This document shows, piece after piece, positions 27,465-37,352 of a stretch of DNA of 64,000 nucleotides (the first letter of the stretch is position 1; each line of letters starts with the position of its first letter). The stretch comes from Pseudoalteromonas sp. S16_S37 (GTDB lineage: Bacteria > Pseudomonadota > Gammaproteobacteria > Enterobacterales > Alteromonadaceae): contig NZ_JAAUWV010000023.1 in the NCBI RefSeq assembly GCF_014694405.1, positions 1 to 64,000 of the forward strand, written 5' to 3'. The translations under genes and the position numbers were made by a program. The notes beneath the pieces were generated by a model. The model searched no databases and was not told where the DNA came from. It saw only the letters and a list, made by a program, of their open reading frames with translations.

Positions 27465-27974
27465 CTAGCGGACTTCGGACGCTAATTTTAATAGATGTGC
27501 ACTAAAGTTAAGTCCCCGCTGTTTTGCACCAGTTAGGTTTATACGAAAGCTCAGATTATTTGCATCAGCAATCAAACCTATCATAGCGCCTTGACGAAAT
27601 CCCTCACTGGTATCAGCAACAATCAAAACAGGATGTTTCTCTAGCTCAGCCAGCCAATATTGTGTTTGCTGTCTATTTTGTTGACTTAAAAACAATACAT
27701 CACAGAGTTTTACCTGATCTATATTTTTTAGCTCAATTACTTGCGTATTGTTGGGCATATTTTGATCCCGTAGTAAGTCGAGTATCGCTTGATATAGCCC
27801 ATGGTTTCCTACAACGCAAAAGCTTAACTTTTCAGGCGGTGGAGGAGGCCATTTACTAAACTGGCTAAAACGATATAAAAATGCTGCTTTTAGCTCATTT
27901 TCGCTAAGCCCTTGTTGTGCTTTGGTTTGGGGATAAAAAAGTAAGAAGAATAAAGCAAAAAGTACTTTAATCAT
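27465..27974 (-). CDS. YfiR-like (DUF4154) periplasmic protein
   Basis: The product is 169 residues from the ATG at 27974; longer in-frame starts would run deep into the receptor gene. It has a signal peptide (ending near YPQTKA), then LKAAFLYRFSQFSKWP, SFCVVGNHGL and LIVADTSEGFRQGAMIGLI with FRINLTGAKQRGLNFSAHLLKLA. This is the DUF4154/YfiR pattern. In Pseudomonas, YfiR is a periplasmic inhibitor of the diguanylate cyclase YfiN. The start overlaps the receptor stop by 8 bases, and the receptor overlaps the GGDEF gene, so all three are translationally coupled. Confidence 0.78.
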   Translation of the reverse strand: MIKVLFALFFLLFYPQTKAQQGLSENELKAAFLYRFSQFSKWPPPPPEKLSFCVVGNHGLYQAILDLLRDQNMPNNTQVIELKNIDQVKLCDVLFLSQQNRQQTQYWLAELEKHPVLIVADTSEGFRQGAMIGLIADANNLSFRINLTGAKQRGLNFSAHLLKLASEVR

Positions 27975-29931
27975 TATCCCAGCTCCAATTGACTGAGAGG
28001 TGTACTTGACGACGTCTCTGAACATAAGGGATAAAGCCGTCACCCGTAATGTCTAGAACTTCCTCATCTGTAATGTTTCTTACGCCTAAGGCAATAGATA
28101 ACTTGTTAGTGCTTTGCCAGCTTAAGCTGGCGTCATGACTGGAAAACTTTGGCAATGTATAACCAAAAGATTCTCGTTTGCTGACGGCATGTGAGTGCAA
28201 GCTTAAGAGAAAACCCGACTTACCAAGTGGTACGCTAAAACGCAGCTGACCGATAAACTTAGGAGAGTTGCCAATATCAAACCCACCATTGAGTTCAGAG
28301 CGCTGAAATGCCATGTTGGCGACCAGTGACATACCATTGTGCCAACGTTTATCAACGCCAAACTCAAGTCCCCGACTTTTGATAGGCGGGGTGTTAAAAT
28401 AGGTCGGGTAGTATATATCTCTATGGATCAAATTCTTAATATTTGATTGGTATATCGTGGCAAAAGATGAAAAAGACGAGCTCCATCTCTGTACAAGGCT
28501 GACTTCACTATATTTTAGTGTTTCATTATCGGGCGCTGGTATATCAAAAACACTGTTGGCATTGCGTTCTAAAAAGTTGGTCACTCTAAAAGCACGACTG
28601 TGACGAATGAGTAGATTGTGGCTATCTGCAAATTGGTATTTCAAAGTAAAACTTGGAGACCATCTAGCAGTGCTAAAATCTGAGTTGTCGTGCCTTAGTG
28701 CCCACTGAAACTTTAATTCTGGACTTAATCGCCAGAGGTCTTGTATGTATAGCCCATAGCGAGATTCGTTACTTTTATGGTACAAGTCGAACTCGCTTGG
28801 GATGCTGGCTATGGAGCTAAACTCTTGGCGGTGATCTTTTTGAAAGTCAAAGCCAACCATTAATTCATGAGCATCAAGGCCCAAAAAAACAAGCTGACCA
28901 TCTATATTACTCCAACGGCCCGAGTTTAGAGTGCGTTCAAAAATAATATTACCGTCTGGGAAGGTAAGTGGTGCATCTCGCTCATAGTCATTGCCATGGG
29001 TCGACATGTGAAAATACGCTTCAATATCGTTAGAAATCTTGTCATCAAATGTGAGCGCAAGGAAGTAAGCATCGTTTTGTATTTTTTCTAGTTCAGGTAT
29101 GTTGTTTTTAAACAAACTAAAGCCATCAGGGAAGTTGCGTGCTCGTTTTGAGCCGGCTGCCTGAAACTGTAGATTCCCTGTTTGATGACTAAACATTATA
29201 CGAGTACTTTCTTCATTATTAAGGTGCTGCCATTTAATTAACTCAGGAGGCACCTGCAGTACTGGGTAAGCAATAGAATCAAGTTGCGTTTTACTTAATG
29301 ACAGCCAACTATCGGAGCCAGAAGCAGAACGAAACCCTGTCGTCACTCTCGCGTGCTTTGCACCATCGTTAGTGGTAGATGCCGCGATATTTACATCCCC
29401 CAATTTACTGGTCGTTTTAGTGACGATGTTTATCACACCTAGCAAAGCGTTATTACCGTACAAGGCAGCTGAAGCTCCTGGGCTATATTCAACGCGCTCA
29501 ATCAGCCCCACATCAACGAAATTCTCATAACCTAAAAGTCCCGCATCCAAGAGATTTTCATTCATTCTTGTGCCATCGAGTAAAAATAAAAATCGCGAAT
29601 TAAAATCACCCGGGCGACCTATTCCTCTGGCGCTGAGATAGGTAAATGAAGTATCGTCTCGTGTAGTTGTGCCAACAAAAAGGGCTAAGATATCAGCAAG
29701 AGATTGTAGATTGAACTGCCTAATGTCTTTGTCTGTGATCACATGAGTGACAGCCATACTATCGCTACTGGAGCGTTCGATTCGTGAAGCAGCAGAAACC
29801 TGTGTATTCGTTGGTAATTGATTAAGCTGTTGGTCTAATAAGTCTTCTAAATCAGGCAGTGGCGCACAGAGAGCTGTTCTACTAGTTAATGCTGCTATAC
29901 ACAAAGCAGCTGCAAAGTATTTATTTATCAT
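27967..29931 (-). CDS. TonB-dependent outer-membrane receptor
   Basis: The product is 654 residues. A signal peptide (about 1-22) precedes the plug domain (about 55-175), with VTHVITDKDIRQFNLQSLADI, FLFLLDGTRMNE and ERVEYSPGASAALYGNNALLGVINI. A 22-strand-type beta-barrel follows and ends VQRRRQVHLSVNWSW. It would take up or sense a ligand at the cell surface. It sits between a GGDEF protein (ATGA overlap) and a YfiR-like protein (8-base overlap), so the receptor may provide a signal to the c-di-GMP enzyme instead of, or as well as, transport. The ligand is unknown. Confidence 0.85.
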   Translation of the reverse strand: MINKYFAAALCIAALTSRTALCAPLPDLEDLLDQQLNQLPTNTQVSAASRIERSSSDSMAVTHVITDKDIRQFNLQSLADILALFVGTTTRDDTSFTYLSARGIGRPGDFNSRFLFLLDGTRMNENLLDAGLLGYENFVDVGLIERVEYSPGASAALYGNNALLGVINIVTKTTSKLGDVNIAASTTNDGAKHARVTTGFRSASGSDSWLSLSKTQLDSIAYPVLQVPPELIKWQHLNNEESTRIMFSHQTGNLQFQAAGSKRARNFPDGFSLFKNNIPELEKIQNDAYFLALTFDDKISNDIEAYFHMSTHGNDYERDAPLTFPDGNIIFERTLNSGRWSNIDGQLVFLGLDAHELMVGFDFQKDHRQEFSSIASIPSEFDLYHKSNESRYGLYIQDLWRLSPELKFQWALRHDNSDFSTARWSPSFTLKYQFADSHNLLIRHSRAFRVTNFLERNANSVFDIPAPDNETLKYSEVSLVQRWSSSFSSFATIYQSNIKNLIHRDIYYPTYFNTPPIKSRGLEFGVDKRWHNGMSLVANMAFQRSELNGGFDIGNSPKFIGQLRFSVPLGKSGFLLSLHSHAVSKRESFGYTLPKFSSHDASLSWQSTNKLSIALGVRNITDEEVLDITGDGFIPYVQRRRQVHLSVNWSWDND

Positions 29932-31241
29932 GCTGATGCCTGTTTACTATAAACCTGAAAATTGTTTTTCCCTGCTCGTTTAGCTGCATACATGGCATCA
30001 TCTGCACAATTGAGCAAGTCCATTGGCGAGCTTGCATCTGAGGGTGTATATGCCACGCCGATACTGATACCAATCGGCATTATGGTATCTTTGATTACGA
30101 TAGGGCGATTGATACTACTGACTATTCTCGCCGCTAACCTTTCTGCATTTTCGGTTGAATCAATATTAGGAAGTAGCAGCGCAAACTCGTCGCCACCAAG
30201 GCGGCACAACAAGTCGTCACTGCGAATAATTGCACTGATCCGTTGACCAACCTCTATCAATGTATCGTCTCCTGCGTCATGGCCAAAGTTGTCATTGACG
30301 TATTTGAAGTTATCTAAATCTATAAACATCAAGCAGTTTATTGAGTTTGAGAATTTGCTCTCAATGGTGATCTCTTTAAGTTTTTGATTCAGTGCGACGC
30401 GATTAGGTAGTTTGGTTAATGGATCGGTGCGAACCATTTGTTTAAGTTGCTGGCCTTGCAGCTGTTCTTGCTCTAGTTGCTGCCTAAGTTCCGCCTGAGA
30501 GATATCTACACGCTTGAGTAATTCGTTAAAACTTCGAGTAAGTATGCCAATTTCGTCATCACGGATAACATTGGCGCGTAGCTGAAAGTTATGCTCTTTT
30601 GAAACTCTTTGTGCCAATTTGGACAAAGATAAGAGAGGGGTGAGTGCGCCACGCTGAACACGGGACAGCATAAACGCAGAAATTGTAAACAGTACAGTAA
30701 TTAACAGGGCTAACATCAAAACCAAACGCAAAAACCAGTACAGCATGCCTGTTAAATCGAGCACCATAATTAGGTCGCCTTCAGTTTTTCCTTTGATAGC
30801 AACTGGATAATATAGGCGCATTCTTACGCCTTCATACACTCTTTGCGGCTGTAGGCCAACTTGTTGATAAAGTTCCGCTGACGGGATAAAACTCGGCTCG
30901 GTGTACTCGCTGAATACTTCGCCGTTGGTTTTTCGCAAAGAAATAAATAGCACTTCTTTTTGGTTACCCACCAATGACAGCTCTTTAGTTGCAGTATCAG
31001 CATCGTTAAAAACGAGCATGGGCACCACGTTATGAGCCAACTGGGCGAGGTTGATTTCGGCTGTTTCGGCTTGTCTGTCTCGTACTACAAACCACAGCAA
31101 TATAGTTGTAAGTGTAAACACCAATAGCATACTGCTTGCCATAACAGACAAATTTAACCGTGTTAACCTTTTAACAAGTGATATGGAAGGTAATGGCTCG
31201 TTCAAGTGCACCCCACAAACCAAATAATTGTATTGCTTCAA
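29928..31241 (-). CDS. Membrane diguanylate cyclase with HAMP domain, YfiN-like
   Basis: The product is up to 437 residues. Two membrane helices (about 32-52 and 172-195) flank a periplasmic region. A HAMP linker (about 195-250), a short coiled coil and a GGDEF domain (about 272-430) follow. The active site RLGGDEFALLL is intact, and the inhibitory I-site RSDD lies five residues before GGDEF, so c-di-GMP synthesis with product inhibition is expected. The start is uncertain: TTG 31241 has no ribosome binding site and a GTG ten codons later is possible. The architecture, with a YfiR-like gene in the same operon, suggests a YfiN/TpbB-type enzyme. Confidence 0.85.
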   Translation of the reverse strand: MKQYNYLVCGVHLNEPLPSISLVKRLTRLNLSVMASSMLLVFTLTTILLWFVVRDRQAETAEINLAQLAHNVVPMLVFNDADTATKELSLVGNQKEVLFISLRKTNGEVFSEYTEPSFIPSAELYQQVGLQPQRVYEGVRMRLYYPVAIKGKTEGDLIMVLDLTGMLYWFLRLVLMLALLITVLFTISAFMLSRVQRGALTPLLSLSKLAQRVSKEHNFQLRANVIRDDEIGILTRSFNELLKRVDISQAELRQQLEQEQLQGQQLKQMVRTDPLTKLPNRVALNQKLKEITIESKFSNSINCLMFIDLDNFKYVNDNFGHDAGDDTLIEVGQRISAIIRSDDLLCRLGGDEFALLLPNIDSTENAERLAARIVSSINRPIVIKDTIMPIGISIGVAYTPSDASSPMDLLNCADDAMYAAKRAGKNNFQVYSKQASA

Positions 31242-31437
31242 CTAAATATAGATTAGAGATGCTTAAAAAACAGTAATTTTTGATTGAATTCATACTGCAT
31301 TATTGAACTAATCACAATTTAAAAATAGCAGTGTCTGAAAAGGTGCATTCGATCTGCAAGTGAAGTGATGAATTTAAACTTGGCCCTCCCTTTATTTCAG
31401 ATATAATACTTTTGTTTAAACAATTAAGGATATCTCA

Positions 31438-34407
31438 ATGAAATTTATGCAGATTATGGAAAGAATAGTTATAGCTGCTGTTTTGTTCATAAGCACTATC
31501 AGCTCAAATCTCGCGCACGCATCAAATATACCTTTGTCTATCGTTAAGCCAGCTGGTGAATTTGGAGTAATACAATCCCTTGTTTATAATCATGAAAAAA
31601 CGATGGTGGTTATAGACTCAATTGATAACAAAAACTTTTTGAGTGTCTTAGATTATGTGGATACGCGTTTTGTTGTGTCTAAAAGATTGCCTTTACCGAG
31701 TCAAGTAAGTGCTTTTGTGCATTATGAGGAGTCAAGTAATGGTCATATTATCGCAGCTTTAGGTATGATAAGTGGCGAAGTAGCCTTAATAGATGTAACT
31801 AGCCGAGCCTATACAAAAGACATTAAAATTTCAGATGTACCTATAGAAACTCTGACGCTCAAAAAACAATTAGATAGTTTCCCTAATAAACTGCTTAGTG
31901 CCTCTGCAGGAAGATTGACAGTAATTGACCTAGCTAATAATTACAATTTGCAAAACTATGAGGCAGGCGCTGGTGCCTTTGTACAAGGCAGTTTTAGTCA
32001 AGCAAATGCACAAGAGTTTTTGTTTGCCGATGGCTCTATTTATACTTTTACAGAAACAGGGTTAAGCAAAGTAGGGCAGTTAAATATTGAAACGTTTACG
32101 GGTATACCTATCTATGCATTTGATGATGATAGCGATGGGTTTGATGAAGTGTTATTGCAATCATCTACTCCCCGTGAAGGTGGTGAATACCAACAGCGTC
32201 ATTTAGCTTTGTTTAACGTTAAAAAAGCCCAAAGAGTCTGGTTTAGTGAGGATCTTGAGTCAATAAAACACGATGATATTTACAATAAACAATTCCACAG
32301 TTTGGATATAAGCCACGCTAAACCTGTGGCGCTTTTCTCTTACCCGCGAATGCACCCTGTGTTCACTAGCCATCCGCCCTTTAAATTTTGTACAGTTGTT
32401 ATTGAGCAGGAACTAAAAGCACCGACTTGTTACGAGCGCGGCTCTGTTGATTTTCACCCTGATATTGAGCTCGCTTATATTCGAGATTTTGATTCAGATG
32501 GCAAGCTAGATATTTTGCAGATTGGTAGATTTAAACATGGCACCCCTCATAGTCTGTTGCTTGATATTATCAATACGCCGCAACACGCTTGGGACACAAA
32601 CAGCATGCCAATGCCTGATAATCGTTGTAACCTTTCCTTGGAAAACGCTTTGGTAACATATAACGGTCAACATACCATTCAATGCCGAACTGAGGTGAGA
32701 GGTAGAGCAGGCCATGGGCGTACGATAAAATATCTAGACTTCATAAGTTGGATATCTCTAACTTCCAACGAATTATTGGAGTCCAATGTAGTAGGTCTAG
32801 GGACCTGGGATTATCATTTACAATGCGACGAATATGAATTTGTGGACGAACTGAATGGTAACGATTTGAATGACAGGTTGAGTTTTCGTCGTTGTGGAGG
32901 TGTGTTATACAGCTTTTATGCAAATAATGTGCATTATATATCCGTTTGGGCTGATGAAAATCGATCAAATGGTATGGAGCAAATTGACCTGGTAGCGTCT
33001 ATCGGTGCTCCTACAAGTGATTTAAGTGCGCAACCGAATAAATTACGCTATAGCAGCGCAAGTCATGGCCTATTTTTGCATTACCCTTCAGGTACTTGGT
33101 TTTATGGCGTAGGTGAGGGCATAACAAAAATAGACAATGAAATGACGTTTGTTGATATAGCGTATAGCGCTATAGCGGGTAAGATGGAAGTGTTGGGCCT
33201 TGGTGCTGACGGTGCGTTATACGTGCTGAAAAATGACGGTAGTTATAGTAAACAGCTGGCTTTATGTGAAGAAAACAAAGCGTTGTCTATTAATGAATTA
33301 TCAGCAAATTCCTTAGTGTATAGCTGCGATGGTGTCTTTGGCGCCTATGATACACTTACCCAAACTATCGTGTGGAAAAATACTGATCCTAATCATTGGC
33401 AAAAAGTATTTTTTCAACAGCTCGAAGGTGAACGCTATCTTTATACCTCTAGCTCAGACCCTCGTGTATATCGATTTATAGATAAACTTGCACCGGTTGA
33501 AGATATTGCGCAAAAGACTTTATCAGTTCATGTCAGATCTGCACTTGATATTACTTTGAGTGATTGGTTTAGTGGCCAACATTATGTTTTTGATCATCAA
33601 GCAAAAGATGCACAGTTAGTTGCTACGGATGTAGGTGATGGGAGCTACCAATACCAACCAGCTAAGATTGGTAAAGAGTACCTTGATTACAAGGTGATTA
33701 ATGGCCAATCTGAAGTAGCTCATGGCAGTGTTATCATTGAAGCTTACAACACGGTCCCTGTAGCTAACTTGGTTGAAAAGAGTATTCATTGGCGAGGGGT
33801 GTCACAAATCAATTTGTTGGGGCAAGATGATGATAACGAAGCGATAAGTTACGAAATTACCACGCAACCTCAAGCGGGTCGTATCACAGAGTTTGATGTC
33901 ACAACTGGGTTGTTAAAGTTTGACCCAATGGCCAGTCAAGTCGATCTTGTTTCTTTTACCTATCGTGTTGCCGATCCCAGTACTGAATCAGAGCTTGCAC
34001 AAGTATTACTGAAACTAACTAATTCTGAGCCAGTGGCGCAGTCGAATGATGTATCTGTGAACACTAACCAAACTGTCACATTTGTCCTAAAAGCGAGTGA
34101 TAGCGATGGCGATCCATTAACCTTCCATCTGAGCGATACAGGTGGCATAGAAGGGCTGACGCTAGTTGAATCGACGGGAGAGGTGACATATAAAGCTGCG
34201 GCGAATATGACCAAACCTGTGTCATTTGAGTTTTATGTCAATGATGGCCGCACTAACTCAAAACCACAGTTAGTTAAAATCTCTAATGCAGATAATAAAG
34301 GCTCAAACAGTAGTTCAGGGAGTTTTGACCCAAGGCTGTTGTTGTTGGCATTATTAGTATTAACATACTTACGACGCTTAGGTCAAAGAGCTGTGCAGCA
34401 GCAGTAG
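31438..34407 (+). CDS. Large surface protein with Ig-like repeats and a GlyGly-CTERM-type tail
   Basis: The product is 989 residues. A signal peptide (about 1-28) precedes a 650-residue region that reads like a beta-propeller (repeated Asp/Gly-rich turns such as DDDSDGFDEVLL and RDFDSDGKLDIL, FG-GAP-like). Cadherin/Ig-like repeats follow (about 780-960: VANLVEKSIHWRG, AQSNDVSVNTNQTV). The C-terminus SSGSFDPRLLLLALLVLTYL plus basic residues fits the GlyGly-CTERM signal processed by rhombosortase in Vibrio, Shewanella and Pseudoalteromonas. It is likely type II-secreted and surface-attached. Function is unknown; adhesion or polymer binding is plausible. Confidence 0.65.
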   Translation: MKFMQIMERIVIAAVLFISTISSNLAHASNIPLSIVKPAGEFGVIQSLVYNHEKTMVVIDSIDNKNFLSVLDYVDTRFVVSKRLPLPSQVSAFVHYEESSNGHIIAALGMISGEVALIDVTSRAYTKDIKISDVPIETLTLKKQLDSFPNKLLSASAGRLTVIDLANNYNLQNYEAGAGAFVQGSFSQANAQEFLFADGSIYTFTETGLSKVGQLNIETFTGIPIYAFDDDSDGFDEVLLQSSTPREGGEYQQRHLALFNVKKAQRVWFSEDLESIKHDDIYNKQFHSLDISHAKPVALFSYPRMHPVFTSHPPFKFCTVVIEQELKAPTCYERGSVDFHPDIELAYIRDFDSDGKLDILQIGRFKHGTPHSLLLDIINTPQHAWDTNSMPMPDNRCNLSLENALVTYNGQHTIQCRTEVRGRAGHGRTIKYLDFISWISLTSNELLESNVVGLGTWDYHLQCDEYEFVDELNGNDLNDRLSFRRCGGVLYSFYANNVHYISVWADENRSNGMEQIDLVASIGAPTSDLSAQPNKLRYSSASHGLFLHYPSGTWFYGVGEGITKIDNEMTFVDIAYSAIAGKMEVLGLGADGALYVLKNDGSYSKQLALCEENKALSINELSANSLVYSCDGVFGAYDTLTQTIVWKNTDPNHWQKVFFQQLEGERYLYTSSSDPRVYRFIDKLAPVEDIAQKTLSVHVRSALDITLSDWFSGQHYVFDHQAKDAQLVATDVGDGSYQYQPAKIGKEYLDYKVINGQSEVAHGSVIIEAYNTVPVANLVEKSIHWRGVSQINLLGQDDDNEAISYEITTQPQAGRITEFDVTTGLLKFDPMASQVDLVSFTYRVADPSTESELAQVLLKLTNSEPVAQSNDVSVNTNQTVTFVLKASDSDGDPLTFHLSDTGGIEGLTLVESTGEVTYKAAANMTKPVSFEFYVNDGRTNSKPQLVKISNADNKGSNSSSGSFDPRLLLLALLVLTYLRRLGQRAVQQQ

Positions 34408-34422
34408 CTAGATAAACTAAAA

Positions 34423-34460
34423 CGATGTATACGGTCTGTTAGAGCGTATACATCGATTTT
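34423..34460 (+). terminator. Terminator after the surface-protein gene
   Basis: CGATGTATACG pairs perfectly with CGTATACATCG across an 11-base loop, followed by ATTTTTAT. Confidence 0.85.
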
Positions 34461-34485
34461 TATCTGCTATTTTGAAAGAGGCTTT

Positions 34486-37266
34486 TTAAGCTTGTAATAT
34501 CTTACTTCCACTTTTATTCTCAGCATCTCGCTTTAAATTGGTTAATTCATCAATCAGCTCTAATAGCTCGGGCTCAATGTCGCTAATAGTGCGATTTTGT
34601 TTCAATGCCGTTTCTAATGTCTCAGCCAAGCTTTTTAGCTTTGGAACGCCGGTATAGCAGCATGCACCATGGAATTTATGAATAACGCTCAGCAGGGCTT
34701 GGACGTCTTGTTGTTCATATGCTTGCTCAAGTGTTTCGAGCAATCCGCTTAACCCATCTAGCAACATATTTAGCATCTCAAGTGCTAAGTCTGGCTTTCC
34801 TCCTGCGTGTTGAAGCGCTAATTGCCAGTCTAATAAAGGGCTTTCAAACGGCGCAACACTATGTTCATGGGGCGTTTTGTTCTTTTGCTTACTCTTGGGG
34901 GCGCTGGTACTGTGGTCGCAAATAGTTTGTCTGAGCATGTCTTCATCAATGGGCTTGGTGAGATAGCCTTTAAAACCGTCTTTTAATAGCTGCTCTTTTT
35001 CACCCGCGAGGGCATGCGCAGTAACTGCGATGATTGCTGTATCTTCGTTTAATGACGACTCTAAAATGGTTTTACATGCCGTAATACCATCCATTATTGG
35101 CATCTGAATATCCATAAAAATCAAGTCGTACTTATGTGTTTTACACAGGCCTACGGCTTGCGCACCGTTGTGCGCGGTATCAATAGCCTCGACCTGCTCT
35201 TCAAGTAAGGTAGACAGCAGCTTTAAATTAGCATCATTGTCATCGGCAATGAGCACTTTCATTGGTAACATCTGCATGTCGTTTTCTTCAAGAGCGATGC
35301 TAGGGTGATCTAAACGATACGGCGCTGCTAGCACTTCACAGAGTTTTCTGTGATTAAGTGGTTTACTTAAACATGCGTCGGCTCCGCTACCAATCAATGA
35401 CTCGCGCATGTTATGAGAAATAGTATTCAACATGAGGTATAAGTAGTCAGCGGCACCGCGTGCTTTGGCAATATAGCTTTTTACCAGTTGCATATGTTCA
35501 ACACTTGCCATGTTGCCAATCAGACAAATATCAAAGCTGAATTCTTTTTCAAGGGCATCAAAAAATGACTGCTCGTCTTCACAAGACGTTACTTGCATAT
35601 CCCACTCTTGCAACAGCGACACGACAGCGGCATGGGTATGAGATTGTGGTTCAAAATACAAAATACGTTTATTCGCTAATGAGCTATTTGGCAAGTCATC
35701 GTTATAAATACGATTAGGCAATTCAAATACGGCATTAAAAGTAAAACAGGTGCCGTTACCCGGCGCTGAGTTTAGTGTAATGCGACCCTTCATTGCTTCA
35801 ACAATGTGTTTAGTAATGATCAGGCCAAGGCCGGTTCCGCCAAATTTACGGGTAATACTTGAGTCTGCTTGGGCGAAAGGAATAAATAATGCATCTTGCT
35901 TATCCATCGCTATTCCAACGCCAGTATCGCTTACAGACACCAACAAAGAGGCATGTGAATCGTCTAACAAGCGATAAGATACATCGACTTTGACTGACCC
36001 TTTTTCGGTGAATTTAATTGCGTTACTGACTAGGTTTATCAGCACTTGCTTAAAGCGTGTGGGATCGCCAACCAAATTATCTGGGACTTGGCGATTAATC
36101 GCGATTGATAGCTCCAAGTTTTTGTCATGAGCACTGGGTGCAAGCAAGGTCATTACCTCGTTGATAGCATCTCGCAGTTGGAATTGAATATTTTCTAAGT
36201 CCATTGCGCCAGCTTCTAACTTTGAGAAATCCAAGATGTCACTGATGATGTTCAAAAGGCTGTTTGCAGAGAGCTCTATGGTATCGAGATAGTCTTTTTG
36301 GTGTTTATTGAGTGGTGTTTTATATAACTGACGGGTGAAGCCAATTACGCCGTTGAGTGGCGTTCTTAACTCATGACTCATTTTAGCCAAAAAGTCAGAT
36401 TTTACTTTGTTGGCATCCTGCGCTTCTCGTTTGGCAATATTCAGCTGAATGTTTTGCGTCTCATACTGTTCTAAGGTCTCTTTATAATCGCTGGTCGCTT
36501 GGTCAATGTGTTTTTGCATTTCGTCACGTTGACTGATCATTTTCTCATTGATGGTATTGAGGCCTTGGCGCAATAGCTCAAATTCTCCGACCATTTGCTG
36601 CTCAATATCGATATCACGTTTGCCCTCTACCAGCTTGTCGGTAGCCAGTAGCAGTTGAGAAAGTGGCTCGGTAAACATTTTGCTGATCCGAAAAGATAAA
36701 AAAACTGCCAGCAGTAACGCAAATAATATAATGCTGCTACTCCAAATTAACGCTTTTTGCTGAGAGATCAGCGCCTGATTTTGACTTACTTCAATGGCTA
36801 ATACAGCGAGTGTTTTGGGGTGGGTGGTGTGCCAGCGATCTAATAGTTTTGAAAAATGTTTAATTGGTGTGAAAAACACAAAAGAGTCGTTTAGTTTTAC
36901 CAGCTCCGTTTTATGTAACTGTGATACATCACCAAAAAAATACAGTTGCTCGAATTGCTCGTGATAGTTACTGGTCAGTAGCAGCTGGTTATCTTCGTCA
37001 AACAAGGCAATACTTTTGACTAGCGGCGCGTGTTTATTGTGTGCGGTGCTGATAATTCGGTGCAGTGCCGCTCTGTCTTGCTGTAAAACAGCCTGTTCTG
37101 CTGCAATGGCTAGTGGCTCCGAGATACTACTACCTTGTTGATAGATAATTTCTTCAAGCTCAACATAACGATTTACGGTAAAATACCCGCCAAGTATTAA
37201 GCCGATCAGCACTGTTGGAATGATGGTAAGTGCTAGAATACTGTCTCGAAGGCTAAGTTTTGTCAT
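34486..37266 (-). CDS. barA: Hybrid sensor histidine kinase BarA
   Basis: This 926-residue tripartite kinase works in the BarA-UvrY (GacS-GacA) system. Domains in order: membrane helix, periplasmic sensor (about 32-172), second helix (about 173-192), HAMP, HisKA with H298 in KMSHELRTPLNG, and HATPase (DTGVGIAMD, GGTGLGL). A degenerate receiver (RILYFEPQSHT...) comes next, then a full receiver with LIFMDIQMPIMDG near 700. A C-terminal HPt domain has IHKFHGACCYTG. Its place opposite rlmD-relA is as in E. coli, which confirms the name. It likely controls CsrA-sequestering sRNAs and carbon/biofilm switching. Confidence 0.92.
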   Translation of the reverse strand: MTKLSLRDSILALTIIPTVLIGLILGGYFTVNRYVELEEIIYQQGSSISEPLAIAAEQAVLQQDRAALHRIISTAHNKHAPLVKSIALFDEDNQLLLTSNYHEQFEQLYFFGDVSQLHKTELVKLNDSFVFFTPIKHFSKLLDRWHTTHPKTLAVLAIEVSQNQALISQQKALIWSSSIILFALLLAVFLSFRISKMFTEPLSQLLLATDKLVEGKRDIDIEQQMVGEFELLRQGLNTINEKMISQRDEMQKHIDQATSDYKETLEQYETQNIQLNIAKREAQDANKVKSDFLAKMSHELRTPLNGVIGFTRQLYKTPLNKHQKDYLDTIELSANSLLNIISDILDFSKLEAGAMDLENIQFQLRDAINEVMTLLAPSAHDKNLELSIAINRQVPDNLVGDPTRFKQVLINLVSNAIKFTEKGSVKVDVSYRLLDDSHASLLVSVSDTGVGIAMDKQDALFIPFAQADSSITRKFGGTGLGLIITKHIVEAMKGRITLNSAPGNGTCFTFNAVFELPNRIYNDDLPNSSLANKRILYFEPQSHTHAAVVSLLQEWDMQVTSCEDEQSFFDALEKEFSFDICLIGNMASVEHMQLVKSYIAKARGAADYLYLMLNTISHNMRESLIGSGADACLSKPLNHRKLCEVLAAPYRLDHPSIALEENDMQMLPMKVLIADDNDANLKLLSTLLEEQVEAIDTAHNGAQAVGLCKTHKYDLIFMDIQMPIMDGITACKTILESSLNEDTAIIAVTAHALAGEKEQLLKDGFKGYLTKPIDEDMLRQTICDHSTSAPKSKQKNKTPHEHSVAPFESPLLDWQLALQHAGGKPDLALEMLNMLLDGLSGLLETLEQAYEQQDVQALLSVIHKFHGACCYTGVPKLKSLAETLETALKQNRTISDIEPELLELIDELTNLKRDAENKSGSKILQA

Positions 37267-37352
37267 GTAGGGGGAGTGCGCAGAGTCATTTCATTTATCA
37301 ATAGATTATCTAGTTAGGCGCTGATTAGCAATGTTTAAGGGGTAGGTAGAGT

